Source: Jeotgalibacillus marinus (GTDB lineage Bacteria > Bacillota > Bacilli > Bacillales > Jeotgalibacillaceae). Taken from it: a stretch of DNA of 64,000 nucleotides. The first letter of the stretch is position 1; the number at the start of each line of letters is the position of its first letter. Position numbers and translations under genes: made by a program. Positions 31,758 to 40,419 of this stretch are shown here, in pieces. The notes beneath the pieces were generated by a model that did not search any database, was not told where the DNA came from, and saw only the letters and a list, made by a program, of their open reading frames with translations. The stretch spans positions 310,001-374,000 of the forward strand of contig NZ_JBFMIA010000002.1 in NCBI RefSeq assembly GCF_040801915.1, in the 5' to 3' direction.

Positions 31758-32993
31758 ATGAAAAAAGACTTAATTAAACGGTTAACTACATATGCAAAAA
31801 TGGAAACACAATCAGACCCAAACGTTTCGACGACACCATCCACTAAAAGTCAGTGGGAGCTTGCACGACATCTTGTAAATGAACTAAAGGATATTGGTAT
31901 GCAAGAAGTAACAATTGATGACCATGCTTATGTAATGGCTACTTTACCTTCAAATACCAATAAAGACATTCCAACAATTGGTTTTCTAGCCCACGTTGAC
32001 ACAGCAACAGACTTTACTGGCAAAAACGTTAATCCTCAAATCGTAGAAAACTATGACGGCAATGACATCGTGTTAAACGAAGCGCTGAATATTGTCCTGA
32101 CACCAAAAGAATTTCCAGAGCTAGCAAACTATAAAGGGCATACACTCATGACTACAGATGGCACTACATTGCTTGGTGCTGATAACAAAGCTGGAATCAC
32201 TGAAATCATGACTGCGATGCATTATTTAGTGCAAAATCCTGCTATCAAACATGGTCGCATACGTGTGGCATTTACACCGGATGAAGAAATTGGACGCGGT
32301 CCTCACAAGTTTGATGTGAAAGCATTTGATGCTAAGTACGCCTACACCATCGATGGTGGACCACTTGGCGAGCTTCAATACGAAAGTTTTAACGCAGCAA
32401 GCGCAAAAGTTGTCGTCAAAGGGACCAACGTTCACCCTGGAACCGCAAAAAACAAAATGGTTAATTCGTTAAAAACCAGCATAGAATTAAATGGATTATT
32501 ACCACTTGACGAAGCACCAGAGTTTACGTCAGGCTACGAAGGGTTTTTCCATTTAATGAAAATGGAAGGCGATGTTGAGGAAACAACAATGGAATACATC
32601 ATTCGAGACCACGATCGTGAAAAATTTGAAGCACGTAAAAAACTTTTACAGCGTATTGTTAAAGAAGTTAACGCTAAACGCGGAAAAGGTACGGCGACGC
32701 TCCAAATGGAAGATCAATACTACAACATGCGTGAAAAAATTGAACCCGAACACCAAATTGTTGATTACGCTGAAAAAGCAATGAACAACCTTGACATAAA
32801 AGCGATTATTGAACCCATTCGCGGCGGAACGGACGGCTCACAGCTATCTTACATGGGACTGCCAACACCCAATGTCTTTACTGGCGGTGAAAACTTCCAC
32901 GGCAAATTTGAATACATCTCCGTTGAAAATATGGAAAAAGCAACACAAACCATTATTGAAATTGTGAAATTGTTTGAAGCTGAAGGAAAATAA
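31758..32993 (+). CDS. pepT: Peptidase T, tripeptide aminopeptidase
   Basis: The 411-residue M20 metallopeptidase cleaves N-terminal residues from tripeptides. Zinc ligands and the catalytic pair lie in GFLAHVDTATD, TTDGTTLLGADNKAG, FTPDEEIGRGPHKFD and ENFHGKFEYIS; the dimerisation-domain motif HPGTAKNKMVNS is present, as is RGGTDGSQLS. Two ATGs are adjacent; the second (31758) is seven bases from AGGAGG and is chosen. It is probably monocistronic, closed by a terminator. Confidence 0.96.
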   Translation: MKKDLIKRLTTYAKMETQSDPNVSTTPSTKSQWELARHLVNELKDIGMQEVTIDDHAYVMATLPSNTNKDIPTIGFLAHVDTATDFTGKNVNPQIVENYDGNDIVLNEALNIVLTPKEFPELANYKGHTLMTTDGTTLLGADNKAGITEIMTAMHYLVQNPAIKHGRIRVAFTPDEEIGRGPHKFDVKAFDAKYAYTIDGGPLGELQYESFNAASAKVVVKGTNVHPGTAKNKMVNSLKTSIELNGLLPLDEAPEFTSGYEGFFHLMKMEGDVEETTMEYIIRDHDREKFEARKKLLQRIVKEVNAKRGKGTATLQMEDQYYNMREKIEPEHQIVDYAEKAMNNLDIKAIIEPIRGGTDGSQLSYMGLPTPNVFTGGENFHGKFEYISVENMEKATQTIIEIVKLFEAEGK

Positions 32994-33006
32994 GGTTCAT
33001 TAGACA

Positions 33007-33035
33007 AAAGGAGCCGATTTATGGGCTCCTTTCAC
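33007..33035 (+). terminator. Terminator of pepT
   Basis: AAAGGAGCC pairs perfectly with GGCTCCTTT around an eight-base loop, 13 bases after the pepT stop. Confidence 0.8.
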
Positions 33036-33206
33036 CTAACTTGATTTGCTTTTTTACGCTCCTTTATGACTTCGATCAATGGGACAAAATCAAGTAGTAG
33101 TCTATCAATCCGTTATAAATTTTAAAGGCTCATTTCTTATTATTTTGATACAATAAAGTATAAACTCTAAATAATTCCTACGTAAAAATTCCAAGGTGGT
33201 GACTAG

Positions 33207-33407
33207 ATGAACATGCGTAAACTTGATCTTGTTCTTAGTGTTGTTTTGCTTTTGAATTCTATCCGCATTTTCTACATAATTGCAACGTCTGCCGACCCAA
33301 AACCAGTTGATTATATGGTTTTATTCCTCTCTACAGTTGGTGCGGTTATACTTTTTACGAATAGCCGATACCGTAAAAATAAAGAGGAATCTACCGACAA
33401 TAAATAG
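33207..33407 (+). CDS. Small two-helix membrane protein of unknown function
   Basis: A 66-residue protein with two hydrophobic helices (about 7-26 and 36-52) joined by a short TSADPKPVDY turn, and a charged tail (RYRKNKEESTDNK). AAGGTGG precedes the ATG at good distance, supporting a real gene. I do not recognise a family. It faces the parR-like gene and shares its terminator at 33461-33501. Confidence 0.65.
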   Translation: MNMRKLDLVLSVVLLLNSIRIFYIIATSADPKPVDYMVLFLSTVGAVILFTNSRYRKNKEESTDNK

Positions 33408-33460
33408 CAGATTAAACAGTATTTTATTTTAATCATTATACAAATAAAGGTTTTTTGTTA

Positions 33461-33501
33461 AAATAAAAAGACACCTATACCCAATAGATGTCTTTTTATT
33501 T
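33461..33501. terminator. Bidirectional terminator between the small membrane protein and the parMR-like operon
   Basis: Perfect 13-bp arms (aaataaaaagaca, 33461-33473, and its complement, 33489-33501) with A/T-runs outside. It ends the segregation operon on the minus strand and the small gene on the plus strand. Confidence 0.85.
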
Positions 33502-33504
33502 ATT

Positions 33505-34107
33505 TTATTTATTCATCCGATCTAAGAAACCACCAAGCAAATCATCGATGTTTTCTACTTTATCTTCAACTTCATCTTCGCTAGCATCGCTATGATCTCT
33601 TTTAGATTTAGCCATATCCCAATCAAAATTCATTAGGTCGTCATCATTGCTTGTTACAGCAACTTCACTTTCCTCTTCATCTACTGAACCTTCTTCATCA
33701 TTTTTAGCATATGACCGTTTAACATCTTCTTGAAGGTACAAGGCCTCATCAATATCTAAAGCAGTACTATTCATAGACGCTAATATAGATGTTGCTCGCA
33801 CAGGATCTGCTAAAAGTTGATAAATGATGTTCCCAAGGAGTGCTTCGGAGTGTGAATGGCGAATCCAACTACGTTGTTCTTTGCTTAATGGCTTAGGCAA
33901 AGGGACCGAAACGATTTCTCTCTCTTTTGATTGAGAGTGACTACCCACACCTTCTAACACAAACTCAGCGATTTTACTTGAAAAATTTCTGCGCTCTATC
34001 TCCTTAAGTTTCTGCAGTTCTCGAATTATGTGATCCGGGGTATTAGCTGGGATGCGAAATGTTATCGCTTGCCCTCTTTTAATACCACTATTAGACATTT
34101 CACTCAT
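33505..34107 (-). CDS. parR: ParR-like centromere-binding adaptor (ribbon-helix-helix)
   Basis: The 200-residue protein starts with a ribbon-helix-helix: strand QAITFRIP (about 13-20), helix DHIIRELQKLKE and helix NFSSKIAEFVLEGV, as in ParR and other type II partition adaptors. The middle is helical, and the last 70 residues are strongly acidic, ending in IDDLLGGFLDRMNK, a plausible filament-end-binding peptide. It begins 12 bases after the actin-like gene. It probably binds the GTATAC iterons at 35416-35561. Family assignment rests on fold pattern and operon position. Confidence 0.75.
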   Translation of the reverse strand: MSEMSNSGIKRGQAITFRIPANTPDHIIRELQKLKEIERRNFSSKIAEFVLEGVGSHSQSKEREIVSVPLPKPLSKEQRSWIRHSHSEALLGNIIYQLLADPVRATSILASMNSTALDIDEALYLQEDVKRSYAKNDEEGSVDEEESEVAVTSNDDDLMNFDWDMAKSKRDHSDASEDEVEDKVENIDDLLGGFLDRMNK

Positions 34108-34119
34108 AAATAGGCCCTG

Positions 34120-35304
34120 TTATTTTCCGACTGCTGTTTTCTCTTTTGGTTTCTGAGCAGTCTCTTTATTATTTTTCCTAGAAAAATCAGATATTAGTTT
34201 ATAGTAAGCATTTGCCATCATCCAAATACTTTCTTTTTCATTTTCAAAGAAATCGATATTATAGCCATCCAAATTATTATTTAACGTTTTTAGATACTCT
34301 TTTAAGACCATTGCTCCACCACCAACGAAATAGCAAATCTCAGTTTGAGAGTTTTTCTGCCATACGTTACGTAGATGACGATATTCTTTTTTAGCTAGAT
34401 CAAGAAGGATACGGTCAGTAATGTCATGTACACTTGTACGACTACCTTTGACCATGATATGGTTGCGATCTTTTTTCTTTGTAATGATGTCCACAACGTC
34501 ACGACGAGTATCTAGCTCAACACCATGCTTTGTGCGTATTTCTTCTCTGATAGCCTCTAATGACTCAGAAACACCTAGATTGAAGCCTTGCGCCTTATCA
34601 TCATCAACATTGCGGTTACGAATGACAGCGATATCAGTTGACAGGCCACCAATATCTTGAATCAAAATTTGTTTATCAATCAAGTCACGGTTAATAATGT
34701 TCCCTTCATTATCCATTACTAGGTTAATAAAAGCGGCAAATCCTTCAGGATACACTTTCACTTCATCAAATTTGATGTTTACTTTTTGACCTTGGTATTT
34801 AGGTGTCACTAGGAATTCCACTTGATGCACAGATCCTAGAAGCTGTGAACGGAAGCCTACATCTTTGCCTTCCTTAACTTCACGCAAAGGTAATCCAGTT
34901 CCTAGGGTGTAATTTGCGTCTAGGACGTTATTGTTCTTTTTAAATTGATTTGAATTTTCACCTCTCACTGCATCAAGAGCAAGCGTTGCAAACAACATGA
35001 CAAGTGATTGATCTTCTTCTGATTTACTGCTACCTGGATCTAACTCTGTAGCGTTGTCACTTTTCGTAGCCAGATTTCCCACACGATAAATCACATTGTT
35101 CTCTTGAAGGGCAGGGGAGTGCACTCGAATATGAATGCCATCTAATGGATTTTTTTCGTTTAAATCTTCTATTCCTATAACAGGTCGGTCTTCACGGTCT
35201 CTAGCGATTACATTGGGAATGTTTAGTTCAAAGTCAGCCTTACCAAACAATGCTTTAACGGCATCATTTCCAACATCAATTGCTGCAATTCTTGAATTGC
35301 TCAT
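34120..35304 (-). CDS. parM: Actin-like ATPase of the ParM/Alp type (plasmid segregation family)
   Basis: The 394-residue product has the actin-fold signatures: phosphate-1 AAIDVGNDAVKALFG at the N-terminus, phosphate-2 IQDIGGLSTDIAVI in the middle and adenosine motif CYFVGGGAMVLKEYL near the C-terminus. It should polymerise on ATP into filaments that move DNA carrying the parC site. ATG 35304 with AGAGGA eight bases upstream is chosen over GTG 35334. It lies with the ParR-like gene and upstream iterons, the complete ParM-ParR-parC layout. Such systems normally belong to plasmids or phages; all neighbours here look chromosomal. Confidence 0.85.
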   Translation of the reverse strand: MSNSRIAAIDVGNDAVKALFGKADFELNIPNVIARDREDRPVIGIEDLNEKNPLDGIHIRVHSPALQENNVIYRVGNLATKSDNATELDPGSSKSEEDQSLVMLFATLALDAVRGENSNQFKKNNNVLDANYTLGTGLPLREVKEGKDVGFRSQLLGSVHQVEFLVTPKYQGQKVNIKFDEVKVYPEGFAAFINLVMDNEGNIINRDLIDKQILIQDIGGLSTDIAVIRNRNVDDDKAQGFNLGVSESLEAIREEIRTKHGVELDTRRDVVDIITKKKDRNHIMVKGSRTSVHDITDRILLDLAKKEYRHLRNVWQKNSQTEICYFVGGGAMVLKEYLKTLNNNLDGYNIDFFENEKESIWMMANAYYKLISDFSRKNNKETAQKPKEKTAVGK

Positions 35305-35415
35305 CCAATCATTCCTCTCAAGTATGTATTTCACAAAGGTATTTCATTTACCACTAAATATAAGATTATAGAAAACTAACACAAACGTCAATCATTCATA
35401 AGTTGCATTCTACAT

Positions 35416-35561
35416 AGATTAGTTGTATACGTTTTTGTATACAACTAATCTATTGTGTATACATGTTGTCACACAAGGTTGTGTACACAGTTGTGTACAA
35501 GTACACGTTTTTGTATACAGAGTGTATACAATTTGTTTTCTTGTATACAAATTGTATACAC
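35416..35561. repeat. parC: parC-like centromere: GTATAC iteron array
   Basis: Seven GTATAC palindromes (starting at 35425, 35437, 35457, 35513, 35524, 35543 and 35554) and two GTGTAC variants (35481, 35493) occur in 135 bases. Steps are 11-12 or 19-24 bases, roughly one or two helical turns. Two long inverted repeats frame the array: 35416-35430/35437-35451 (15-bp arms) and 35522-35535/35548-35561 (14-bp arms). It lies about 110 bases upstream of the parM-like start, so ParR binding would also autoregulate the operon. Confidence 0.8.
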
Positions 35562-35754
35562 AATAGTGTTTTCCTCCATTTTACCCCCAAAGATCTCGGC
35601 TAACCTATTAAACTTTTCTCATATCTACATCTTCGGGCGCATATACCAAGGGGAAATGAATCGAAGCTAACACACTATTAAAATACCGCCTTCTCATTTA
35701 TAGTGAAAACAATAACGTTTATTAAGGCAAACATTAGAAGAGGACGGTTTTGTC

Positions 35755-36654
35755 ATGAAGAAATTTTACGTCTTATGGTTTTTAATTTTGGCACCCTTGT
35801 TTTGGGCGGGGAATTACGTCTTTGGAGAGTATGTTGTACAAGAAATGACTCCATTACAAATGACTTTTATACGATGGTTAATAGCAATTGTACTGTTGTT
35901 TCCCCTTGCTCATTGGATTGAAAGACCTGAGTGGAAAAAAGTGTGGAAGTCTTGGAAACCTCTTTCGATCATGGCTGGTCTAGGAATCGTTGGATATAAC
36001 TATTTACTTTATGAAGCACTTCAGTATACGACACCAATCAGTGCATCATTAGTAAATTCGATAAGTCCTATACTAATAGTCGTTTTATCGTCAATGATAT
36101 TGAGAGAAAACCTTACTAAATGGAATGTAACAGGGTTACTCATCTCATTGGGCGGCGTTCTACTTGTTATAACAAATGGTCAATTACAACAGATATTCAC
36201 GATTCAATATAACCACGGCGAGCTAGTCATGTTGATAGCTGTCATTCTATGGGCTCTTTACTCTATTTTAGGGAGACGAATGACGACTATCCCCCCTATA
36301 GCAGCCACTGCTGTTTCTGTCGTAATAGGGTTATTGTTCACTCTCCCAATTGTATTAATCCAGGGTTTCCCTTCTTCATTGAGTACGCATGCCACAATAG
36401 GAATTATTTATATGGGCCTTTTCCCTTCTGTTGGAGCGTTTATATTCTGGAACGTCTCATTAAGGTATATTGATGCCTCTCGTGTAGGGATTTTCCTCTA
36501 TTTAATTCCCGTTTTCACAACAACTATTAGTTTAATGATGGGAAAATCGATTACTTTGGTTCAGTTACTAGGGGGTCTATTAGTGTTTATTGGCGTGTAT
36601 GCGAACGGAAGATCCGATGTAAAAAGAAAGGAGTCAAAATTAAAATTAATTTAA
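35755..36654 (+). CDS. EamA/DMT-family transporter
   Basis: A 299-residue protein with ten hydrophobic helices in two EamA repeats (about 5-140 and 150-285). It opens LAPLFWAGNYVFGEYVVQEMTPLQMTFIRW and contains the second-repeat hallmark ALYSILGRRM and FWNVSLRYIDASRVGIFLYLIPVFT. It is an inner-membrane metabolite exporter of unknown substrate (amino acids or similar in the family). AGAGGA lies 11 bases before the ATG. The 340 bases after it are AT-rich and hold only a terminator. Confidence 0.88.
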   Translation: MKKFYVLWFLILAPLFWAGNYVFGEYVVQEMTPLQMTFIRWLIAIVLLFPLAHWIERPEWKKVWKSWKPLSIMAGLGIVGYNYLLYEALQYTTPISASLVNSISPILIVVLSSMILRENLTKWNVTGLLISLGGVLLVITNGQLQQIFTIQYNHGELVMLIAVILWALYSILGRRMTTIPPIAATAVSVVIGLLFTLPIVLIQGFPSSLSTHATIGIIYMGLFPSVGAFIFWNVSLRYIDASRVGIFLYLIPVFTTTISLMMGKSITLVQLLGGLLVFIGVYANGRSDVKRKESKLKLI

Positions 36655-36854
36655 TGTTTATTTATACCTTATTAATAATAAATCGTTTTAATTAATTGGG
36701 ATTTAAATCCTAAAAATTAATTTAACTTTAGTTTTTTATTAAATATTATACTTAAAAAGGTTCTTTTTAGTTTCTTTGTTATCATCTTTCTTAGTCAAAT
36801 TCTTTGTTCTATTTAAATAGAATTTTAATTGATTTAATGAAGGATAAGCGATAA

Positions 36855-36890
36855 AAAAACTCACCCCACAGTGTTTTGGGATGAGTTTTT
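36855..36890. terminator. Terminator between the EamA gene and dbpA
   Basis: AAAAACTCA..CCCA pairs with TGGG..TGAGTTTTT with one mismatch and has an A-run before and a T-run after, so it can work in both directions. The rest of 36655-36993 is AT-rich with no gene seen. Confidence 0.75.
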
Positions 36891-36993
36891 ATTCTTGAGT
36901 TACTATTTTTCACATTAGTAAAGGGGTGGATTTCAGGAAAATCAACTCTTAATTAACTCTAAAAAAAGATGTATTTAGAGTTATGCAAAGTTC

Positions 36994-38442
36994 CTACCTT
37001 TCTTTCGCACGATGCACTTTTAACTGTTTACCTTTGATTGTCGTACTCTTCATCACACTCAACACAAGTGGTCCTTTGCCGTTTAAAATATCGATATAAG
37101 AGAAGTTTTCTTGGATGGTGATAATACCAATATCTTGGGCTGTAACGCCCTCAATTTTCGCGATCGTACCCACGAAGTCAACGGCTCTGATTTTCTTTTT
37201 CTTCCCACCATTAAAATAAAGCTTCATAATATCTTGACTTACTTGATCACTTTTATCGATTTTCAGTTCAGGTAGCTCATCCATTTTATCTACAAACGCT
37301 TCCTTTGCTTGTGTAACTTCATCTTTTGTAGGAGTATTTTTTCTTGGTATCTCAAAGCCAATGTACGCTTCGATATCAGCTAAAAAACGGTCCTCATATT
37401 CTGTTACAAACAGGATCGCTTTACCCGTTTTACCCGCTCGACCTGTACGCCCTGTTCGATGCACATAGCTTTCTTTTTCAAGCGGAATGTCGTAATTGAT
37501 GACATGAGTAATGCTGTCGATATCAATCCCTCTTGCTGCTACATCTGTAGCAATTAAATAACGGAATTCCCCTCGTTTAAAATCATTCATCACAGCAAAG
37601 CGATCTTCTTGAACCATGCCACCGTGGATTTTATCACATGTGTATCCCTCTCGATCGAGTTGGTCAACCAGTTCGTCCACTCGATCTTTCGTTCGACAGA
37701 AAACAATGCAGCTATCTGGGTTTTCGATTACAGTTATATCTTTAAATAGTTCGAGTTTCTCATTTTCTGGTACAACAAAAAGTGTGTGATTAATGCGATC
37801 ATTTACCTTGTCAGTCGCTTGAATTTCTATATCAATTGGATTTTTCATATACTCATGACATAGCTTTTCAATATCCTCTGGTAGCGTGGCGGAAAAAAGC
37901 ATTGTCATACGATCGGTTGGAAGCTCACGAATGATTGCCTTAACTTGATCAATAAACCCCATGTTAAGCATTTCATCTGCTTCGTCAATTACGAGATATT
38001 TAATCTCTTGGAGGTTTAAAGTCCCTTTTTCAATGTGATCAAGTATACGTCCTGGTGTCCCTACTACGACATGATTTTTTTGCTTTAACTCTATTTTTTG
38101 TCTATTGAACGGTTGTTTTCCGTAAATCGCAATCGCTTTTACACGTTTAAATCGGCCAATATTCGTAATGTCTTCTTTCACTTGGTCCGCAAGCTCTCGT
38201 GTTGGTGTTAGGACTAGCGCCTGAGGTTTATTTTCTTCCCATTCAACAAGTTCACAAAGAGGAATTCCAAAGGCAGCTGTTTTCCCGCTACCAGTTTGCG
38301 ATTTCACCGATAGGTCTTTTTTTTGCAGTGCAACAGGTACTACTTCCTGCTGAACCTCTGTTGGTCGTTCATAGCCTAAACTGTCTAACGCTCGGATAAT
38401 CTCATCGCTTATTTGATATTCTTTAAAGCTTAATCTCGTCAT
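36994..38442 (-). CDS. dbpA: DEAD-box RNA helicase DbpA (YxiN type)
   Basis: The 482-residue helicase has an N-terminal Q motif, Walker A SQTGSGKT (about 48-55), PTRELA, the DEAD box VIDEADEMLN, SAT, and HRTGRTGRAGK in the second RecA domain. The C-terminal 80 residues (IMKLYFNGGKKKKIRAVDFVGTIAKIEGV...) form the DbpA RNA-binding domain that recognises hairpin 92 of 23S rRNA, so it acts in 50S assembly. AAGGAG six bases before ATG 38442 fixes the start; the longer GTG frame adds 11 residues. Confidence 0.96.
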   Translation of the reverse strand: MTRLSFKEYQISDEIIRALDSLGYERPTEVQQEVVPVALQKKDLSVKSQTGSGKTAAFGIPLCELVEWEENKPQALVLTPTRELADQVKEDITNIGRFKRVKAIAIYGKQPFNRQKIELKQKNHVVVGTPGRILDHIEKGTLNLQEIKYLVIDEADEMLNMGFIDQVKAIIRELPTDRMTMLFSATLPEDIEKLCHEYMKNPIDIEIQATDKVNDRINHTLFVVPENEKLELFKDITVIENPDSCIVFCRTKDRVDELVDQLDREGYTCDKIHGGMVQEDRFAVMNDFKRGEFRYLIATDVAARGIDIDSITHVINYDIPLEKESYVHRTGRTGRAGKTGKAILFVTEYEDRFLADIEAYIGFEIPRKNTPTKDEVTQAKEAFVDKMDELPELKIDKSDQVSQDIMKLYFNGGKKKKIRAVDFVGTIAKIEGVTAQDIGIITIQENFSYIDILNGKGPLVLSVMKSTTIKGKQLKVHRAKER

Positions 38443-38822
38443 AGTTAACTCCTTCTGAGGTTTAAAATCGTTCACTCAATCTGATGTCATCCATTATACC
38501 AGTTCACTGTCTTTTTAAGAAAACTGGGAATAACATGTTGTGGAAAATAGCACATCCTATGCTATTACAAATATTTCTTAATTGCGACAAGAATTTAGGC
38601 TCGTTTGTCCTTCTTCGACGCCGTGAGCACATGCAAGACAAGTTTCGGCAAAGATAATTTTGTGCCGAATAGGTCTCGTCATTTTTCAGGTGTTAGCTTC
38701 TTTATTTGAACGCGTCTTTCGCCAAGTTTGACCTCAATTTCGCGCATAAATTTCTGAAAAAACATTCATCCGTTTAACTCCCATTTAGCCCCTTTAACTA
38801 CACAACGAACTAACTGGCTAGT

Positions 38823-38852
38823 GCTGAAACAGTCAGCGCTGACTGTTTCAGC
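38823..38852. repeat. 30-bp perfect palindrome
   Basis: GCTGAAACAGTCAGC is followed directly by its complement without a spacer. On the minus strand it lies just after the U-run of the beta-helix gene's terminator. Confidence 0.9.
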
Positions 38853-38856
38853 GCAA

Positions 38857-38887
38857 AAAAAAGAGAAGCCTAATAGGGTTCTCTTTT
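38857..38887 (-). terminator. Terminator of the beta-helix gene
   Basis: On the minus strand AAAGAGAACCC pairs with GG-TTCTCTTT type sequence around TATTA and ends in eight U. It lies about 46 bases after the stop at 38934. Confidence 0.85.
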
Positions 38888-38933
38888 ATGAGAGTCGGGA
38901 AACGTGTTTTCCTGTTGGAGCCAAATTCGTCCC

Positions 38934-40349
38934 TTAATTCGGACAGTCCACATTAGCACCTATCGATGTTCCACAGCTGTTTCCATTGTAAAGATTATCG
39001 GCTTCATCATGAATATCAGTAACGATATGGTTAAATACTCGATTGAAGAAGACACGGTTGTTGGTCGAATTGATGTCTAGGAAGATTCCATTATCCCCAT
39101 TACCAATAATCTTATTTTTTTGAATGGTATTAGCGAAACTTTCTTCAATGTTTATTCCATCATCTTTATTTTTTTTCACCTTATTACCAGTAATCATATT
39201 TCTTTGGGAAAAAGTTGTTTCCAAATCGGACTGTGGACGAAGAAAAATCCCTCTGTTATTTTCGAAAATTTTATTATTTTTTACAAAGTTACCAGTAGCG
39301 CCCTCAAAGAAAATACCATCACCTTCATTTTGAACAATCCTATTTTTAAAAATTTTATTCCCTTGATCCAAAGTGAAATCATCATTTCTAATAAAAATAC
39401 CACGTCCATTTTCCATGATTATATTGTTTTTAATGATGTTATCTCGAGTACGATCGCCTACTCGAATACCGTCCCGTTGATTTCCAATGATCTTATTACT
39501 AATTAGGATGTTATTGGCAGTTCTATCATCCAATAGAATGCCGTCTTCTACATTATTTTCCCATCGATTTCTGATTACAATGTTATTTTTAGAGCCATCA
39601 TCGAAAATGATGCCACTCTCCCCATTTTCAATCGCTATATTTCCAATAATAATGTTAAAATCATCGTCGATATCAATAGCATCATCCGCATTCTTAATAA
39701 GCTTATTTCTTATAAGAATATTATGGTCATCATGCACGTCAAAAGCATCAACAGTAAATGACCCGTCGGCGAATCCATTCTTTACAAACTCATTCTTTAT
39801 GAAGATATTGTTACCTCCATGACTGTCAATTCCCTCAATTCCATTTTGAACGAGCTCATTCCCTAGGAAGATACTGTTGCCACCGAAATTTAAAATTCCC
39901 TCTAATTCATTTTGAATCAGTTTATTTTTCACAAAGATATTATTAGACGATGAATCTTCGACTAGAATACCTTTACCACCTGAAAAGAAATCTTCCGGGT
40001 ATTGTTGAATAATTAAACCCTGTATATTGATCTTAGATGAGTTTGAGATGGTTATACCATTACTCCCAGGGTCTAATGTTGACCCATCTAAAATCGGCTT
40101 CCCTATTCCAATGATTTTAATTCCGACTTTATCTGTAATATACACAGCTTCCTCATAAGGACTTAAGGAGGAGGTCACTAAGATGATATCCCCAGAACCA
40201 GCTGCATCCACAGCGTCTTGAATACTAGAATATTGAAATCCATCCCCGACTATGAGTACTTTTTGATGAAAAATGAGAAGGGTTATAAAGAGAAGGACGC
40301 TGAAAACGACAATAGATACAATCGAAATCAAGAAATGTTTCTTTTGCAC
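38934..40349 (-). CDS. Membrane-anchored right-handed parallel beta-helix protein (NosD-like repeats)
   Basis: The 471-residue protein has one N-terminal hydrophobic helix (about 7-28, signal anchor) and then YSSIQDAVDAAGSGDIILV, a pectate-lyase-type entry. About 13 repeats of roughly 22-27 residues follow from about 130 to 450 (pattern NNIxIxNxIxxNxxDGI), each one turn of a beta helix. The C-terminus has two Cys (CGTSIG..DCPN) that could form a disulphide. It should face the outside. The fold occurs in polysaccharide lyases/epimerases and adhesins; no catalytic Asp cluster is assignable by eye. Confidence 0.8.
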   Translation of the reverse strand: MQKKHFLISIVSIVVFSVLLFITLLIFHQKVLIVGDGFQYSSIQDAVDAAGSGDIILVTSSLSPYEEAVYITDKVGIKIIGIGKPILDGSTLDPGSNGITISNSSKINIQGLIIQQYPEDFFSGGKGILVEDSSSNNIFVKNKLIQNELEGILNFGGNSIFLGNELVQNGIEGIDSHGGNNIFIKNEFVKNGFADGSFTVDAFDVHDDHNILIRNKLIKNADDAIDIDDDFNIIIGNIAIENGESGIIFDDGSKNNIVIRNRWENNVEDGILLDDRTANNILISNKIIGNQRDGIRVGDRTRDNIIKNNIIMENGRGIFIRNDDFTLDQGNKIFKNRIVQNEGDGIFFEGATGNFVKNNKIFENNRGIFLRPQSDLETTFSQRNMITGNKVKKNKDDGINIEESFANTIQKNKIIGNGDNGIFLDINSTNNRVFFNRVFNHIVTDIHDEADNLYNGNSCGTSIGANVDCPN

Positions 40350-40419
40350 ATTATCACCACCTTTCTATTCTCATTTATGAGATCAATACTATTTTAACAA
40401 CGTACGATTCCCAGATTTA

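Larger units (their letters stand above)
38443..38933. other. Non-coding gap between dbpA and the beta-helix gene
   Basis: About 490 bases. It holds the minus-strand terminator at 38857-38887 and a 30-bp perfect palindrome at 38823-38852. Between 38570 and 38800 all frames are broken by stops and I recognise no gene, although the base composition is less AT-rich than other gaps here. Confidence 0.5.

Noticed and set aside
33505..35561. Reading the whole window as a plasmid because of the ParMRC-like cassette
   Set aside because: The surrounding genes (dbpA, glutamate synthase, thi, pepT, ribU, eps) are chromosomal housekeeping or core accessory genes, and no replication, mobilisation or phage genes are present.
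38823..38852. Palindrome taken as an intrinsic terminator of dbpA or the beta-helix gene
   Set aside because: On neither strand is it followed by a U-tract; the T-run on the minus strand precedes it and belongs to the hairpin at 38857-38887.
39120..39822. Plus-strand open frames opposite the beta-helix gene
   Set aside because: They arise from the repetitive Asn/Ile codons of the real gene read in reverse; they have no ribosome binding site or recognisable product.
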